Below, one piece after another: positions 46,012 through 52,957 of a stretch of DNA of 64,000 nucleotides. The DNA is from an uncultured Eubacteriales bacterium (lineage in GTDB: Bacteria > Bacillota > Clostridia > Oscillospirales > Oscillospiraceae), in the NCBI GenBank assembly GCA_958402445.1, contig CATXTO010000007.1:1-64000 (forward strand), given 5' to 3'. The notes under the pieces are model-generated. The model saw only the letters and a list, made by a program, of their open reading frames with translations, was not told the origin of the DNA and did no database searches. Both the position numbers and the translations under genes were made by a program. Position 1 is the first letter of the stretch. Each line of letters begins with the position of its first letter.

Positions 46012-47162
46012 TGCCACGGAAAAAGATCATGTCAGTGTTCGGCACGAGGCCAGAGGCGATCAAGATGGCGCCCTTGGTGCAAGAGCTGGGCAGGCGGCCA
46101 GACTTTGAGAGCATCTGTTGTGTGACCGGGCAGCATCGGCAAATGCTGGATTCGGTTCTGGAAATCTTCGGCCTGCAGGCGGATTTTGATTTGAACATCA
46201 TGGAGCGGCAGCAAACCCTGTCTTCCATTACCACAAAGGCACTGCTGGGAATGGAGCAGGTGCTGCAAGAGGTAAAGCCTGATTTGGTTTTGGTCCATGG
46301 TGATACCACCACAACCCTTGCCGGGGCATTGGCCGCGTTTTATCAGAAGATCCCTGTGGGACATGTGGAAGCGGGGCTGCGAACGCTGGACCCTTATTCT
46401 CCCTACCCCGAGGAGATGAACCGGACTCTTGTATCAGATCTCGGGACGCTGCATTTTTCCCCAACAAGGTTCAATGCCGAAAATTTACGCAGGGAAGCCG
46501 TAGGGGGAGAAATCTTTGTAACCGGCAATACAGTAATTGACGCGATGCGCACGACTGTGCGGCAGGGTTACAAGTTTCCCACTGACATCTTAAATGGACT
46601 GGACTTTACTGAACGAAAAATCATCACCTTGACCTGTCATCGACGTGAGAATTACGGCAAGCCCATGGAACAAATTATGCGGGCGGTTCGGATCCTGGTG
46701 GAGGAAAACCCAGATGTTGAGGTGGTGGACCCTGTTCACCTGAGTCCGGCAGTCCAGTCCTGTGCCGCGCAGTATCTAGGTGGAAACCCCAGAATTCACC
46801 TGGTCGAGCCCCTGGATGTGGAGCAAATGCATAATTTGCTGGCGCGTTCCTATCTGGTCATGACCGATTCCGGTGGGCTTCAGGAAGAGGCGCCGGCTTT
46901 GGGCAGACCAGTGCTGGTTCTGCGGCGGGAAACGGAACGCCCGGAGGCTGTGGCAGCTGGTACGGTCAAGCTGGCAGGCGTCGAGACGCAATCGATTTTG
47001 TCCATGGCCCAGGAGCTTCTCCATAGCCCGGAGGCCTATCATAAAATGGCGCACGCAGTGAATCCCTATGGAGACGGCCAAGCTTGCAGCAGGATTGCAG
47101 ATGCGATCGCCTGGTATTTTGGGATGCGTACAGCGCGTCCACTGGATTTTCTAGGTGTTTAA
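46011..47162 (+). CDS. wecB: UDP-N-acetylglucosamine 2-epimerase
   Basis: 383 residues from the ATG at 46011 (TGATG overlap); an in-frame ATG at 46005 is too close to the ribosome binding site. Motifs: VFGTRPEAIKMAPLVQEL, VHGDTTTTLAGALAAF, GHVEAGLRTLDPYSPYPEE, TGNTVIDAM, CHRRENYG and LVMTDSGGLQEEAPALGRPV. It makes UDP-ManNAc for wall-polymer linkage units or pyruvylated secondary polymer, the ligand of SLH domains. Confidence 0.95.
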   Translation: MPRKKIMSVFGTRPEAIKMAPLVQELGRRPDFESICCVTGQHRQMLDSVLEIFGLQADFDLNIMERQQTLSSITTKALLGMEQVLQEVKPDLVLVHGDTTTTLAGALAAFYQKIPVGHVEAGLRTLDPYSPYPEEMNRTLVSDLGTLHFSPTRFNAENLRREAVGGEIFVTGNTVIDAMRTTVRQGYKFPTDILNGLDFTERKIITLTCHRRENYGKPMEQIMRAVRILVEENPDVEVVDPVHLSPAVQSCAAQYLGGNPRIHLVEPLDVEQMHNLLARSYLVMTDSGGLQEEAPALGRPVLVLRRETERPEAVAAGTVKLAGVETQSILSMAQELLHSPEAYHKMAHAVNPYGDGQACSRIADAIAWYFGMRTARPLDFLGV

Positions 47163-47174
47163 GAAATTGACGGA

Positions 47175-47220
47175 AAGAATCGACGTGTTTTACGTAGCTA
47201 CGTAAAACACGTCGATTCTT
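47175..47220. repeat. 46-bp perfect palindrome between convergent genes
   Basis: A 23-base arm (AAGAATCGACGTGTTTTACG followed by TAG) is followed directly by its exact reverse complement, with no loop and no mismatch. It begins 13 bases after the wecB stop and ends 14 bases before the stop of the minus-strand gene. The A/T-ended arms would let it terminate both genes, but its perfection is unusual. Confidence 0.85.
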
Positions 47221-47233
47221 ATGTATCTTTGGC

Positions 47234-47767
47234 TTACTGCAACAAAAAGAACAGGGCAATGGTCAGAAGTGCCGACGGGGCGTCCTCCGAGCCGTCGTTG
47301 ATGAGCAGCAGCAAAATCATCAGCATGAGCAGGTCGCCGGTGTCCATGTTCTTGGGGAGCAAACCGCTGAGGAAGGATAGAGCGTTTTCTCCCGTGCCGC
47401 AACCCTGCTCCGGAGAGGGTGCACAGGGAGGCGGCGGGGGACAGCAGGGCGGCTCCTGGACCGGGCTGCTGCAAGGCTCCGGAGGCGGAGCGCACGGAGG
47501 GAGCGGGATCGGCCGCTCTGGGTGCGGGGGCCCCGGAGGCTTCGGAGCCGGTCTTTCCGGGGGCGGAGGGCTCGGAGGAGCCGATTGCTCCGGAGGGGGA
47601 CAAGGAGGCTCTGCCGGCGCAGGTGGCGGTGGCGGAGCGGGACAGGCGGGGGCAGCCGGCGGCGCTGGTGGATGGGGTCTTGGCTGGGCTGGCCGGGCCG
47701 GGATGTTCTCCGCCACACGACTTCGACGATAGGTACCATCTTTTTGTGGACTATAGCGATTATACAT
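47234..47767 (-). CDS. Proline-rich protein with hydrophobic C-terminus, unknown function
   Basis: 177 residues; AGGTGAG lies six bases before the ATG at 47767. It has a basic Tyr/Arg-rich start (MYNRYSPQKDGTYRRSR) and a very long Pro-rich middle (about 25-120) with several Cys (PPCCPPPPPC). The conserved-looking C-terminus has two hydrophobic runs (GDLLMLMILLLLIND and ALLTIALFFLL). No enzyme motif is seen. The plus-strand frame over the same DNA is Gly-rich and is a shadow. It is the last of three co-directional small genes and follows the second by 6 bases. I recognise no characterised family. Confidence 0.75.
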   Translation of the reverse strand: MYNRYSPQKDGTYRRSRVAENIPARPAQPRPHPPAPPAAPACPAPPPPPAPAEPPCPPPEQSAPPSPPPPERPAPKPPGPPHPERPIPLPPCAPPPEPCSSPVQEPPCCPPPPPCAPSPEQGCGTGENALSFLSGLLPKNMDTGDLLMLMILLLLINDGSEDAPSALLTIALFFLLQ

Positions 47768-47773
47768 GGCAAC

Positions 47774-48223
47774 TCACCTGCCCGAGAAATTTTTGGTGTC
47801 CATCTGACTGAATGCGGTACTTGCCATCCGAGAGATGCGTGCAACCTGCAGCGCTTTGTCCAACTTGGCTGCCCGATCCGGCCCCACGAACGGTTTCAGA
47901 GCCTGAAACAGGGCCAGTTGCTGATCTTCCCCGTGCATTGGCTGCTGCTGCGACATGTTCATCAGGTTTCGTAATAGCTGGCTTGGGTCACCTTGGGGCT
48001 GCTGAAACTGCTGTGGCTGCTGGGGCGGTGGGGGAGCGTGTTGCGGCTGCTGGGGCGGTGGGGGAGCGTACCGTGGTTGCTGAGGCGGGGGCGGAGGTGC
48101 GCTGGGAGCCGGACCATTCCCCTGTAGCCCCATCGACTGCACCATGGACATAATTTGCTGCATAGCCTGGGGGTTGCTCAGGATTTGTGAAAACATGTCA
48201 TTCATATCTGCCATAAGCGTCAT
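47774..48223 (-). CDS. Pro/Gln-rich protein, unknown function
   Basis: 149 residues. The N-terminus has MADMNDMFSQILSNPQAMQQ and a helix to about residue 33; the middle is a tandem PPPPQQP repeat; the C-terminal half is helical (LALFQALKPFVGPDRAAKLD, VARISRMASTAF). The start at 48223 overlaps the upstream stop (ATGA), but GGGAGG is only about three bases away, so the ATG at 48214 is also possible. The two helical ends around a flexible linker suggest a scaffold-like protein; this is inference. Confidence 0.75.
   Translation of the reverse strand: MTLMADMNDMFSQILSNPQAMQQIMSMVQSMGLQGNGPAPSAPPPPPQQPRYAPPPPQQPQHAPPPPQQPQQFQQPQGDPSQLLRNLMNMSQQQPMHGEDQQLALFQALKPFVGPDRAAKLDKALQVARISRMASTAFSQMDTKNFSGR
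48015..48069 (-). repeat. 30-bp tandem repeat in the Pro/Gln linker
   Basis: A 25-base stretch at 48015-48039 recurs exactly at 48045-48069 (period 30 bases, ten residues), with a degenerate third copy at about 48075-48100. It encodes the APPPPQQPQ units and is likely to vary in copy number between strains. Confidence 0.8.
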
Positions 48224-48447
48224 CGCCTCCCGTCAAGTTTTTCCAGCAGTGCGGCGACCTCCGGCGTTCCTACCATGGGTCCTAAAATGGACTTGGCTTG
48301 CTCCGGGTTGCCGGCGGAAAGGGCAGCCGCAGCCTGCCGCATGGCGGCGCCGCCGTCCCGCTGCAGCAGCTGCAAAAGCTGCTTTCCCTCCGGGGACTGC
48401 ATCAGCCTGGCGGCGTCTTGCATAGAAAATCCGGAATTTTGCTGCAT
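48220..48447 (-). CDS. Small helical protein, first of the three-gene module, unknown function
   Basis: 75 residues; AGGAGG precedes the ATG (MQQNSGFSMQDAARLMQSPE). It appears all-helical, with Gln/Leu/Ala-rich segments (GKQLLQLLQRDGGAAMRQA, PEVAALLEKLDGRR). Its layout of two short helical repeats resembles the ends of the next protein, suggesting a shared interaction fold. No known family is recognised. Confidence 0.75.
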   Translation of the reverse strand: MQQNSGFSMQDAARLMQSPEGKQLLQLLQRDGGAAMRQAAAALSAGNPEQAKSILGPMVGTPEVAALLEKLDGRR

Positions 48448-48541
48448 TTTGATTGCCTCCTGTTCAGATGCCTGCTATAATAAAGCGCAGGGTAACTTGC
48501 CTTTGGTACACTATATGCGAACGGAGGACGGATGGTGCAAC

Positions 48542-49033
48542 ATGAAACTGTTGGTATTCTCTGATTCCCATGGCTGCACAGGGCCTATGAAGGCGGCCAT
48601 TGGACGGGAGCGGCCCCATGCGGTGATTCATCTGGGCGATTTTTGGGCGGATGGAGAAAGTCTCAAGGAGGACTTTCCAAACCTGCCGATTTATCAGGTC
48701 CCTGGCAACTGCGACCAAGGCCGGGTCCGGCCCGGAGCACCGGAAATTTTGGTGCGGACATTCCACGAAGTCCCCGTTTATATGACGCACGGGCATTTAC
48801 ACCATGTAAAATGGAGCTTGCTGCGCCTAAAACTGGCGGCCCAGGAATCCGGTGCGCGGGTTGTGCTATACGGGCACACACATAGAAGCCATTGCCAGCA
48901 GCTTGGACAGCTTTGGCTGGTCAATCCGGGGACCTGTGGCGGCAATTCCGGAACCTACGCAATCCTTACAATCAAAAATGAAACTGTAGTCTGTGAGATT
49001 TGCAGTCTGCGGAGCCTGGAGCAGGGGGAATAA
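48542..49033 (+). CDS. YfcE/MJ0936-type metallophosphoesterase
   Basis: 163 residues. Metal-ligand motifs of the calcineurin-like family are present: FSDSHG, HLGDFWADG, VPGNCD, MTHGH and YGHTHRS, and a C-terminal VNPGTCGGN. This matches the YfcE/MJ0936 phosphodiesterase group. The ATG at 48542 lacks a strong ribosome binding site (GGAGGA lies 14 bases away), so the start is less sure. It is divergent from the three-gene module and its stop lies two bases before the coaX start. Confidence 0.9.
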   Translation: MKLLVFSDSHGCTGPMKAAIGRERPHAVIHLGDFWADGESLKEDFPNLPIYQVPGNCDQGRVRPGAPEILVRTFHEVPVYMTHGHLHHVKWSLLRLKLAAQESGARVVLYGHTHRSHCQQLGQLWLVNPGTCGGNSGTYAILTIKNETVVCEICSLRSLEQGE

Positions 49034-49035
49034 AA

Positions 49036-49812
49036 TTGATTTTGACCATTGATATCGGCAACACCAATGTGGTGTTAGGCTGTGTGGAAGAGGAGCAAAT
49101 TTTATTTGAGGCGCGTATTGCTACGGATCATATCAAAACCTCGGATCAATATTGTGCGGAGCTCAAGACGATGCTGGAGCTGTTTCGCGTGGATGTAAGA
49201 GACATCGAGGGCACCATTATTTCCTCCGTAGTACCGCCGGTGCTCAACTCGTTCGTGACAGCAATCAAAAAGCTCACTGGCAAAACAAGTTTGGTGGTGG
49301 GGCCTGGCATTCGAACCGGTCTGAATATTTTGGTCGACAACCCGGCGCAGACCGGAGCGGATTTGGTGGTGGCTGCAGTGGCTGCTCTGCGGGAACACCG
49401 ACCTCCCCTCATTATTGTGGATATGGGAACCGCAACTACAATTTCTGTGATAGACGCAAATGGCTCTTTGGTGGGGGGATGTATTTGTCCAGGTGTCAAA
49501 ATTTCCATGGAGGCTCTGACGACGCGAACCGCTCAACTGCCGGGCATTAGCCTGGACCAGCCGCGCAGAGCAATTGGAAGAAACACAATAGATTGTATGC
49601 GAAGCGGTATTATGTTGGGAACTGCCTGTATGCTGGACGGTCTCATTGAACGGATGGAGGCGGAGCTGGGCGGAAAATCCACGGTGCTGCTCACCGGCGG
49701 CATTGGAAAATTTGTGATGCCCCTGTGCAGGACCGCTATGATTTATGATGGTGATCTGCTGATCAAGGGGCTGGCGGCGCTCTATAAGGAGAATAAAAAG
49801 GCCCTGGGGTGA
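49036..49812 (+). CDS. coaX: Type III pantothenate kinase
   Basis: 258 residues from a TTG at 49036, chosen because GCAGGGGGA lies seven bases upstream and because the family begins directly with LTIDIGNTNVVLG. Further ASKHA motifs are DMGTATTISVID, GGCICPGV and LLTGGIGK. It phosphorylates pantothenate in coenzyme A synthesis and needs a monovalent cation. It starts two bases after the phosphoesterase stop (operon). Confidence 0.96.
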   Translation: MILTIDIGNTNVVLGCVEEEQILFEARIATDHIKTSDQYCAELKTMLELFRVDVRDIEGTIISSVVPPVLNSFVTAIKKLTGKTSLVVGPGIRTGLNILVDNPAQTGADLVVAAVAALREHRPPLIIVDMGTATTISVIDANGSLVGGCICPGVKISMEALTTRTAQLPGISLDQPRRAIGRNTIDCMRSGIMLGTACMLDGLIERMEAELGGKSTVLLTGGIGKFVMPLCRTAMIYDGDLLIKGLAALYKENKKALG

Positions 49813-49896
49813 GCCCTGGCGGCGAATTGCTTGTACAGGCGAGAAAACGGATTTTAAAAGAATTGGATGGGTTTTCTCCATCTAAGTTTTCATAAT

Positions 49897-49936
49897 AAAA
49901 AGTCCGCCCGCCGGATTTCCGGCAGGCGGACTTTTT
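49897..49936. terminator. Bidirectional terminator
   Basis: AAAAAGTCCGCCCGCCGGA-TT-TCCGGCAGGCGGACTTTTT (one A opposite C). The A and T runs at the two ends make it work for coaX (plus) and for the M32 carboxypeptidase gene (minus). Confidence 0.9.
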
Positions 49937-49947
49937 GCCGCTGTGTC

Positions 49948-51456
49948 TTACAGATTGTACAGCTTCGTGTATTTTTCGGTTAAGTAGTCCGTATAGTATT
50001 TTGCATCAAAGGTCCCGCAGGCCATCTCAAAGAGATTTCCCGGTGCGTAGAGCCGGCCAAACTGATGGATGTTGGTATGCAGCCATTGCTTGACCTGGGA
50101 CAGGTCCCCGTTGGAAATCGGACCCCAAATATCTCCCAACTGCGCCTGCATACAGCGCAGCATCTGCGGGCCGTACGCACTGCCCAGGGCATAGGAGGGG
50201 AAATACCCGATTTGCCCGCCGGCCCAATGAGAATCCTGAAGACAGCCCCGCCGGTCGTCCGGCACGTCAATGCCCAAATATTCCCGATAGAGGCGATTCC
50301 ATTGCGCCGGCAGGTCTTGCACGGAAAGCGTGCCGGCAATTAGCTGTTTTTCCAGCTCATATCGCACCATGACGTGCATGCAATAGGTCAGCTCGTCCGC
50401 CTCCGTGCGGATGAACGAGGGACCGGCCTTGTTGACGGCCCTCCAGAATTGATGAGGCGTGACGCCTTGAAGCTGATCCGGGAATAATTCGACAAGTTTC
50501 GGGAAAATGTAGGTCAGGAAGGACTCTGAGCGGCCGATGAGGTTCTCAAAGAACCGACTTTGACTCTCGTGAATTCCCATGGAGGCGCCGCCGAAAAGGA
50601 AGGTCTGATTGTATTCCTCCCGGCAGCCCAGCTCATACATGGCGTGCCCGCCCTCATGGATGACGGAGTATAGGGAAGCCGCCATATCAGTCTCATAATA
50701 GTGTGTGGTGACACGGGCGTCTCGATTGTGAAAACTTGTGGTAAATGGATGCTCAGACTCAGCAATACTGCAGTATTGGGGGTCGAGGCCCAGAACGGAG
50801 AGAAGGTATGTGGAGAGCTGACGCTGCCGGTCCAAGGGATAGACCTGGTGGAGAAAGCTGTCGTCAATTTGTGGCGCTGCTTTCACCCGGGCGATCAAGG
50901 GGACCAGAGTTTGCCGCAGCTGCGCAAAGAACTGGTCCAGTGTCTCCATCGTCATGCCCTCTTCGTACTCATTCAGGAGCGCGTCATAAGGAGCCTTGGC
51001 GGGGTCATAATATCCAGCGAACTTTTGATTAAAAGCAATTATTTTTTCCAGATAAGGAGCAAACTGAGCAAAATCGCTGGCGTGCTTCGCCTGTTCCCAG
51101 ACGCTTTGCGCCTTGTTCACCAGGACGCTGTACGCTACGTACTCGTCAGGGGGGATCCGGGTGATTTGGTCGTAATTTTTACGGAGTAGCTCCGTTTCCC
51201 GGACAGCACGGGCATCCAGGGCGTCCCGCTGTGCCTCCAGAGATCGTAAAAGGGTCGCATTTTTCGGACTGGCCAGGAGTTGGTACAAGGCCTCGCTGAG
51301 CACGGCCATGGTACATCCACGACCCTCAGCGGAGCCTTTCGGTGCGGCGGTAGCGGCATCCAGGGACAAAACCCCCATGGCATGCTCATAGGCGGACAGC
51401 TTGGCCTCCAGGTCCCGCAGGGTTTTCAGAGCGGTGCTGCTGTTGAAATCGTTCAT
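49948..51456 (-). CDS. M32-family metallocarboxypeptidase
   Basis: 502 residues, the usual length of the Taq/Bsu carboxypeptidase family. The zinc site is HEGGH in VIHEGGHAMYELG, with the downstream Glu in GIHESQSRFFEN. Other family segments are DVRVTTHY-like (DARVTTHYYETD), IRTEADELTY and GYFPSYALGSAYGPQM. It removes residues from peptide C-termini in the cytosol. AAGGAG lies ahead of the ATG at 51456. Confidence 0.96.
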   Translation of the reverse strand: MNDFNSSTALKTLRDLEAKLSAYEHAMGVLSLDAATAAPKGSAEGRGCTMAVLSEALYQLLASPKNATLLRSLEAQRDALDARAVRETELLRKNYDQITRIPPDEYVAYSVLVNKAQSVWEQAKHASDFAQFAPYLEKIIAFNQKFAGYYDPAKAPYDALLNEYEEGMTMETLDQFFAQLRQTLVPLIARVKAAPQIDDSFLHQVYPLDRQRQLSTYLLSVLGLDPQYCSIAESEHPFTTSFHNRDARVTTHYYETDMAASLYSVIHEGGHAMYELGCREEYNQTFLFGGASMGIHESQSRFFENLIGRSESFLTYIFPKLVELFPDQLQGVTPHQFWRAVNKAGPSFIRTEADELTYCMHVMVRYELEKQLIAGTLSVQDLPAQWNRLYREYLGIDVPDDRRGCLQDSHWAGGQIGYFPSYALGSAYGPQMLRCMQAQLGDIWGPISNGDLSQVKQWLHTNIHQFGRLYAPGNLFEMACGTFDAKYYTDYLTEKYTKLYNL

Positions 51457-51488
51457 ACATATCTCCTTTTATACTATAATCTATTGAT

Positions 51489-51517
51489 ACCATAACACAA
51501 GGCGCGTCTACCGTCAA
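51489..51517 (-). promoter_or_regulatory. Candidate promoter of the M32 gene
   Basis: Minus strand TTGACG, 17-base spacer, TATGGT. An overlapping TTGTG / TATAGT pair closer to the gene is an alternative. Confidence 0.5.
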
Positions 51518-51555
51518 TAGCCGCGGATGGGGACGAGATTTCTCAGCCGAAAATC

Positions 51556-51584
51556 TTGCACTTTGTGTCAGAATATGATATTAT
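51556..51584 (+). promoter_or_regulatory. Promoter of the small membrane protein gene
   Basis: TTGCAC, 17-base spacer, TATTAT, followed by a GGAGGAGG ribosome binding site. Confidence 0.7.
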
Positions 51585-51618
51585 GACGGCAGATCAAGCA
51601 ATTTGGAGGAGGCTGCGC

Positions 51619-51963
51619 ATGAAGGTTATGAACACAATCGGTTCGTTTTTCAGGAAAGCGGGCAGCTTCGTCTTCCGGTTCCGTAAAATCTTTCTGGCAA
51701 TTCCCGTCGTGGTTGTAGCAATCTGGATGGCATGCTCCAATGCGGCCCGCCTTCCGGATGTGGTGGGATTGATTCTGGCGGCCAGCGGGGATTTTTCTCT
51801 GCTGGTTTCCAAGCAGCAGGCAATTTTCGGCCCATTGATTTTGACGGGGCTCTGCCTGATTTTCATGTTTTCCTCCCGCAAGGTGTTTTATCCGTGGCTG
51901 ATTTCTGTGGTAACGCTGGCGGTTCCGCCCCTAATTTTATTACTAAATCAGTTCGGATTTTAA
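51619..51963 (+). CDS. Small membrane protein, unknown function
   Basis: 114 residues; GGAGGAGG lies eight bases before the ATG at 51619. A basic amphipathic N-terminus (FFRKAGSFVFRFRK) is followed by three hydrophobic helices (IFLAIPVVVVAIWMACS, IFGPLILTGLCLIFMF, LISVVTLAVPPLILLL). No family is recognised. It has its own promoter and a terminator directly after. Confidence 0.75.
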   Translation: MKVMNTIGSFFRKAGSFVFRFRKIFLAIPVVVVAIWMACSNAARLPDVVGLILAASGDFSLLVSKQQAIFGPLILTGLCLIFMFSSRKVFYPWLISVVTLAVPPLILLLNQFGF

Positions 51964-51970
51964 TTTGTAT

Positions 51971-51998
51971 GCCGGAGTCCGACCTCGGACTTCGGCTT
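51971..51998 (+). terminator. Terminator of the small membrane protein gene
   Basis: GCCGGAGTCCGA / TCGGACTTCGGC with a 2-base loop, then TTTCGTCTCT. Confidence 0.7.
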
Positions 51999-52013
51999 TC
52001 GTCTCTATGCGGG

Positions 52014-52043
52014 TTCATATTTTTAAGACTCAGATGGTATAAT
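52014..52043 (+). promoter_or_regulatory. Promoter of the DUF2238-like / RACo-like pair
   Basis: TTCATA, 18-base spacer, perfect TATAAT with an extended -10 (TGGTATAAT). Confidence 0.7.
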
Positions 52044-52069
52044 CAGGGAGAACGCAGGGGGTACTGAAT

Positions 52070-52957
52070 ATGAAACGGGAAGAAAAACGAAAAACAGTGC
52101 GGGATCAGGATCAGAAATACCGACACATTCAAAACAAAAAGATGATAACAACAGTATATATTTTGCTGCGTGTGTCGGTAGTTTTAACAATGATTGCCCA
52201 GATATTTAACGGAAATTACGAGAACGTCTATATCTGCGTGCTGGTCTTAGTCTTGTTTATGTTACCATCCATCATTGAGCGAAAGCTGCACATTGATCTG
52301 CCGGACACTCTGGAAATTATTGTGCTGCTCTTTATTTACGCTGCGGAGATTCTAGGCGAGATTCAGGAATATTATGTGTTTATCCCCTTTTGGGACGATC
52401 TGCTCCACACCCTCAATGGCTTTTTATTTGCCGCAATTGGTTTTTCGCTGGTTAATATTCTAAATCGGGATAGGCGGGTTACCGTTCATCTGTCTCCTTT
52501 TTATATGGCTGCTATGGCCTTTTGCTTTTCAATGACCATCGGCGTGCTTTGGGAGTTTTTTGAATGGGGTGTAGACAGCCTGTTCCACTCGGATATGCAA
52601 AAGGACACCGTAGTCCATCTGCTCAATTCGGTGAGCCTGAACCCGGAGGGGCGAAATATTCCTTTTCATTTAAAGAACATTACCGACGTAATCGTCGTGC
52701 AGGCGGACGGCTCTCAGCACGCTTTGGGCCTGGGCGGCTATTTGGATATTGGCCTGATCGATACCATGACGGACCTGTTGGTTAACTTCATCGGCGCAGT
52801 GGTATTTTCCATCATTGGATTTTTCTATGTAAAAAGTCAGGGCAGGGGGAAGCTGGCTAGACATTTCATTCCGCAGGTGATGGAATCCGCCCCATACCAG
52901 CCGGATTCTCTACCGGAAAGTCCAGCGGAGGAGGAAAGCCTTGGAAGCACTGAGTAA
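52070..52957 (+). CDS. Polytopic membrane protein resembling YjdF/DUF2238
   Basis: 295 residues; a charged cytosolic N-terminus, about seven helices and an acidic tail. The segments FWDDLLHTLNGFLFAAIGFS, GVLWEFFEWGVDS and GLIDTMTDLLVNFIGAVVFS hold paired acidic, His and Trp residues inside the membrane, as in the YjdF/DUF2238 group. That function is unknown. It overlaps the start of the RACo-like gene by 17 bases, so they are co-expressed. Confidence 0.75.
   Translation: MKREEKRKTVRDQDQKYRHIQNKKMITTVYILLRVSVVLTMIAQIFNGNYENVYICVLVLVLFMLPSIIERKLHIDLPDTLEIIVLLFIYAAEILGEIQEYYVFIPFWDDLLHTLNGFLFAAIGFSLVNILNRDRRVTVHLSPFYMAAMAFCFSMTIGVLWEFFEWGVDSLFHSDMQKDTVVHLLNSVSLNPEGRNIPFHLKNITDVIVVQADGSQHALGLGGYLDIGLIDTMTDLLVNFIGAVVFSIIGFFYVKSQGRGKLARHFIPQVMESAPYQPDSLPESPAEEESLGSTE

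Noticed and set aside
47175..47220. Insertion-sequence end or attachment site
   Set aside because: The palindrome is a single element with no second copy in the window, no transposase or integrase nearby and no target duplication.
47229..47732. Gly-rich 167-codon frame on the plus strand
   Set aside because: It is the complement of the Pro-rich minus-strand gene, lacks a ribosome binding site and runs through the 3' end of that gene. The minus frame has a good start site and coupled neighbours.
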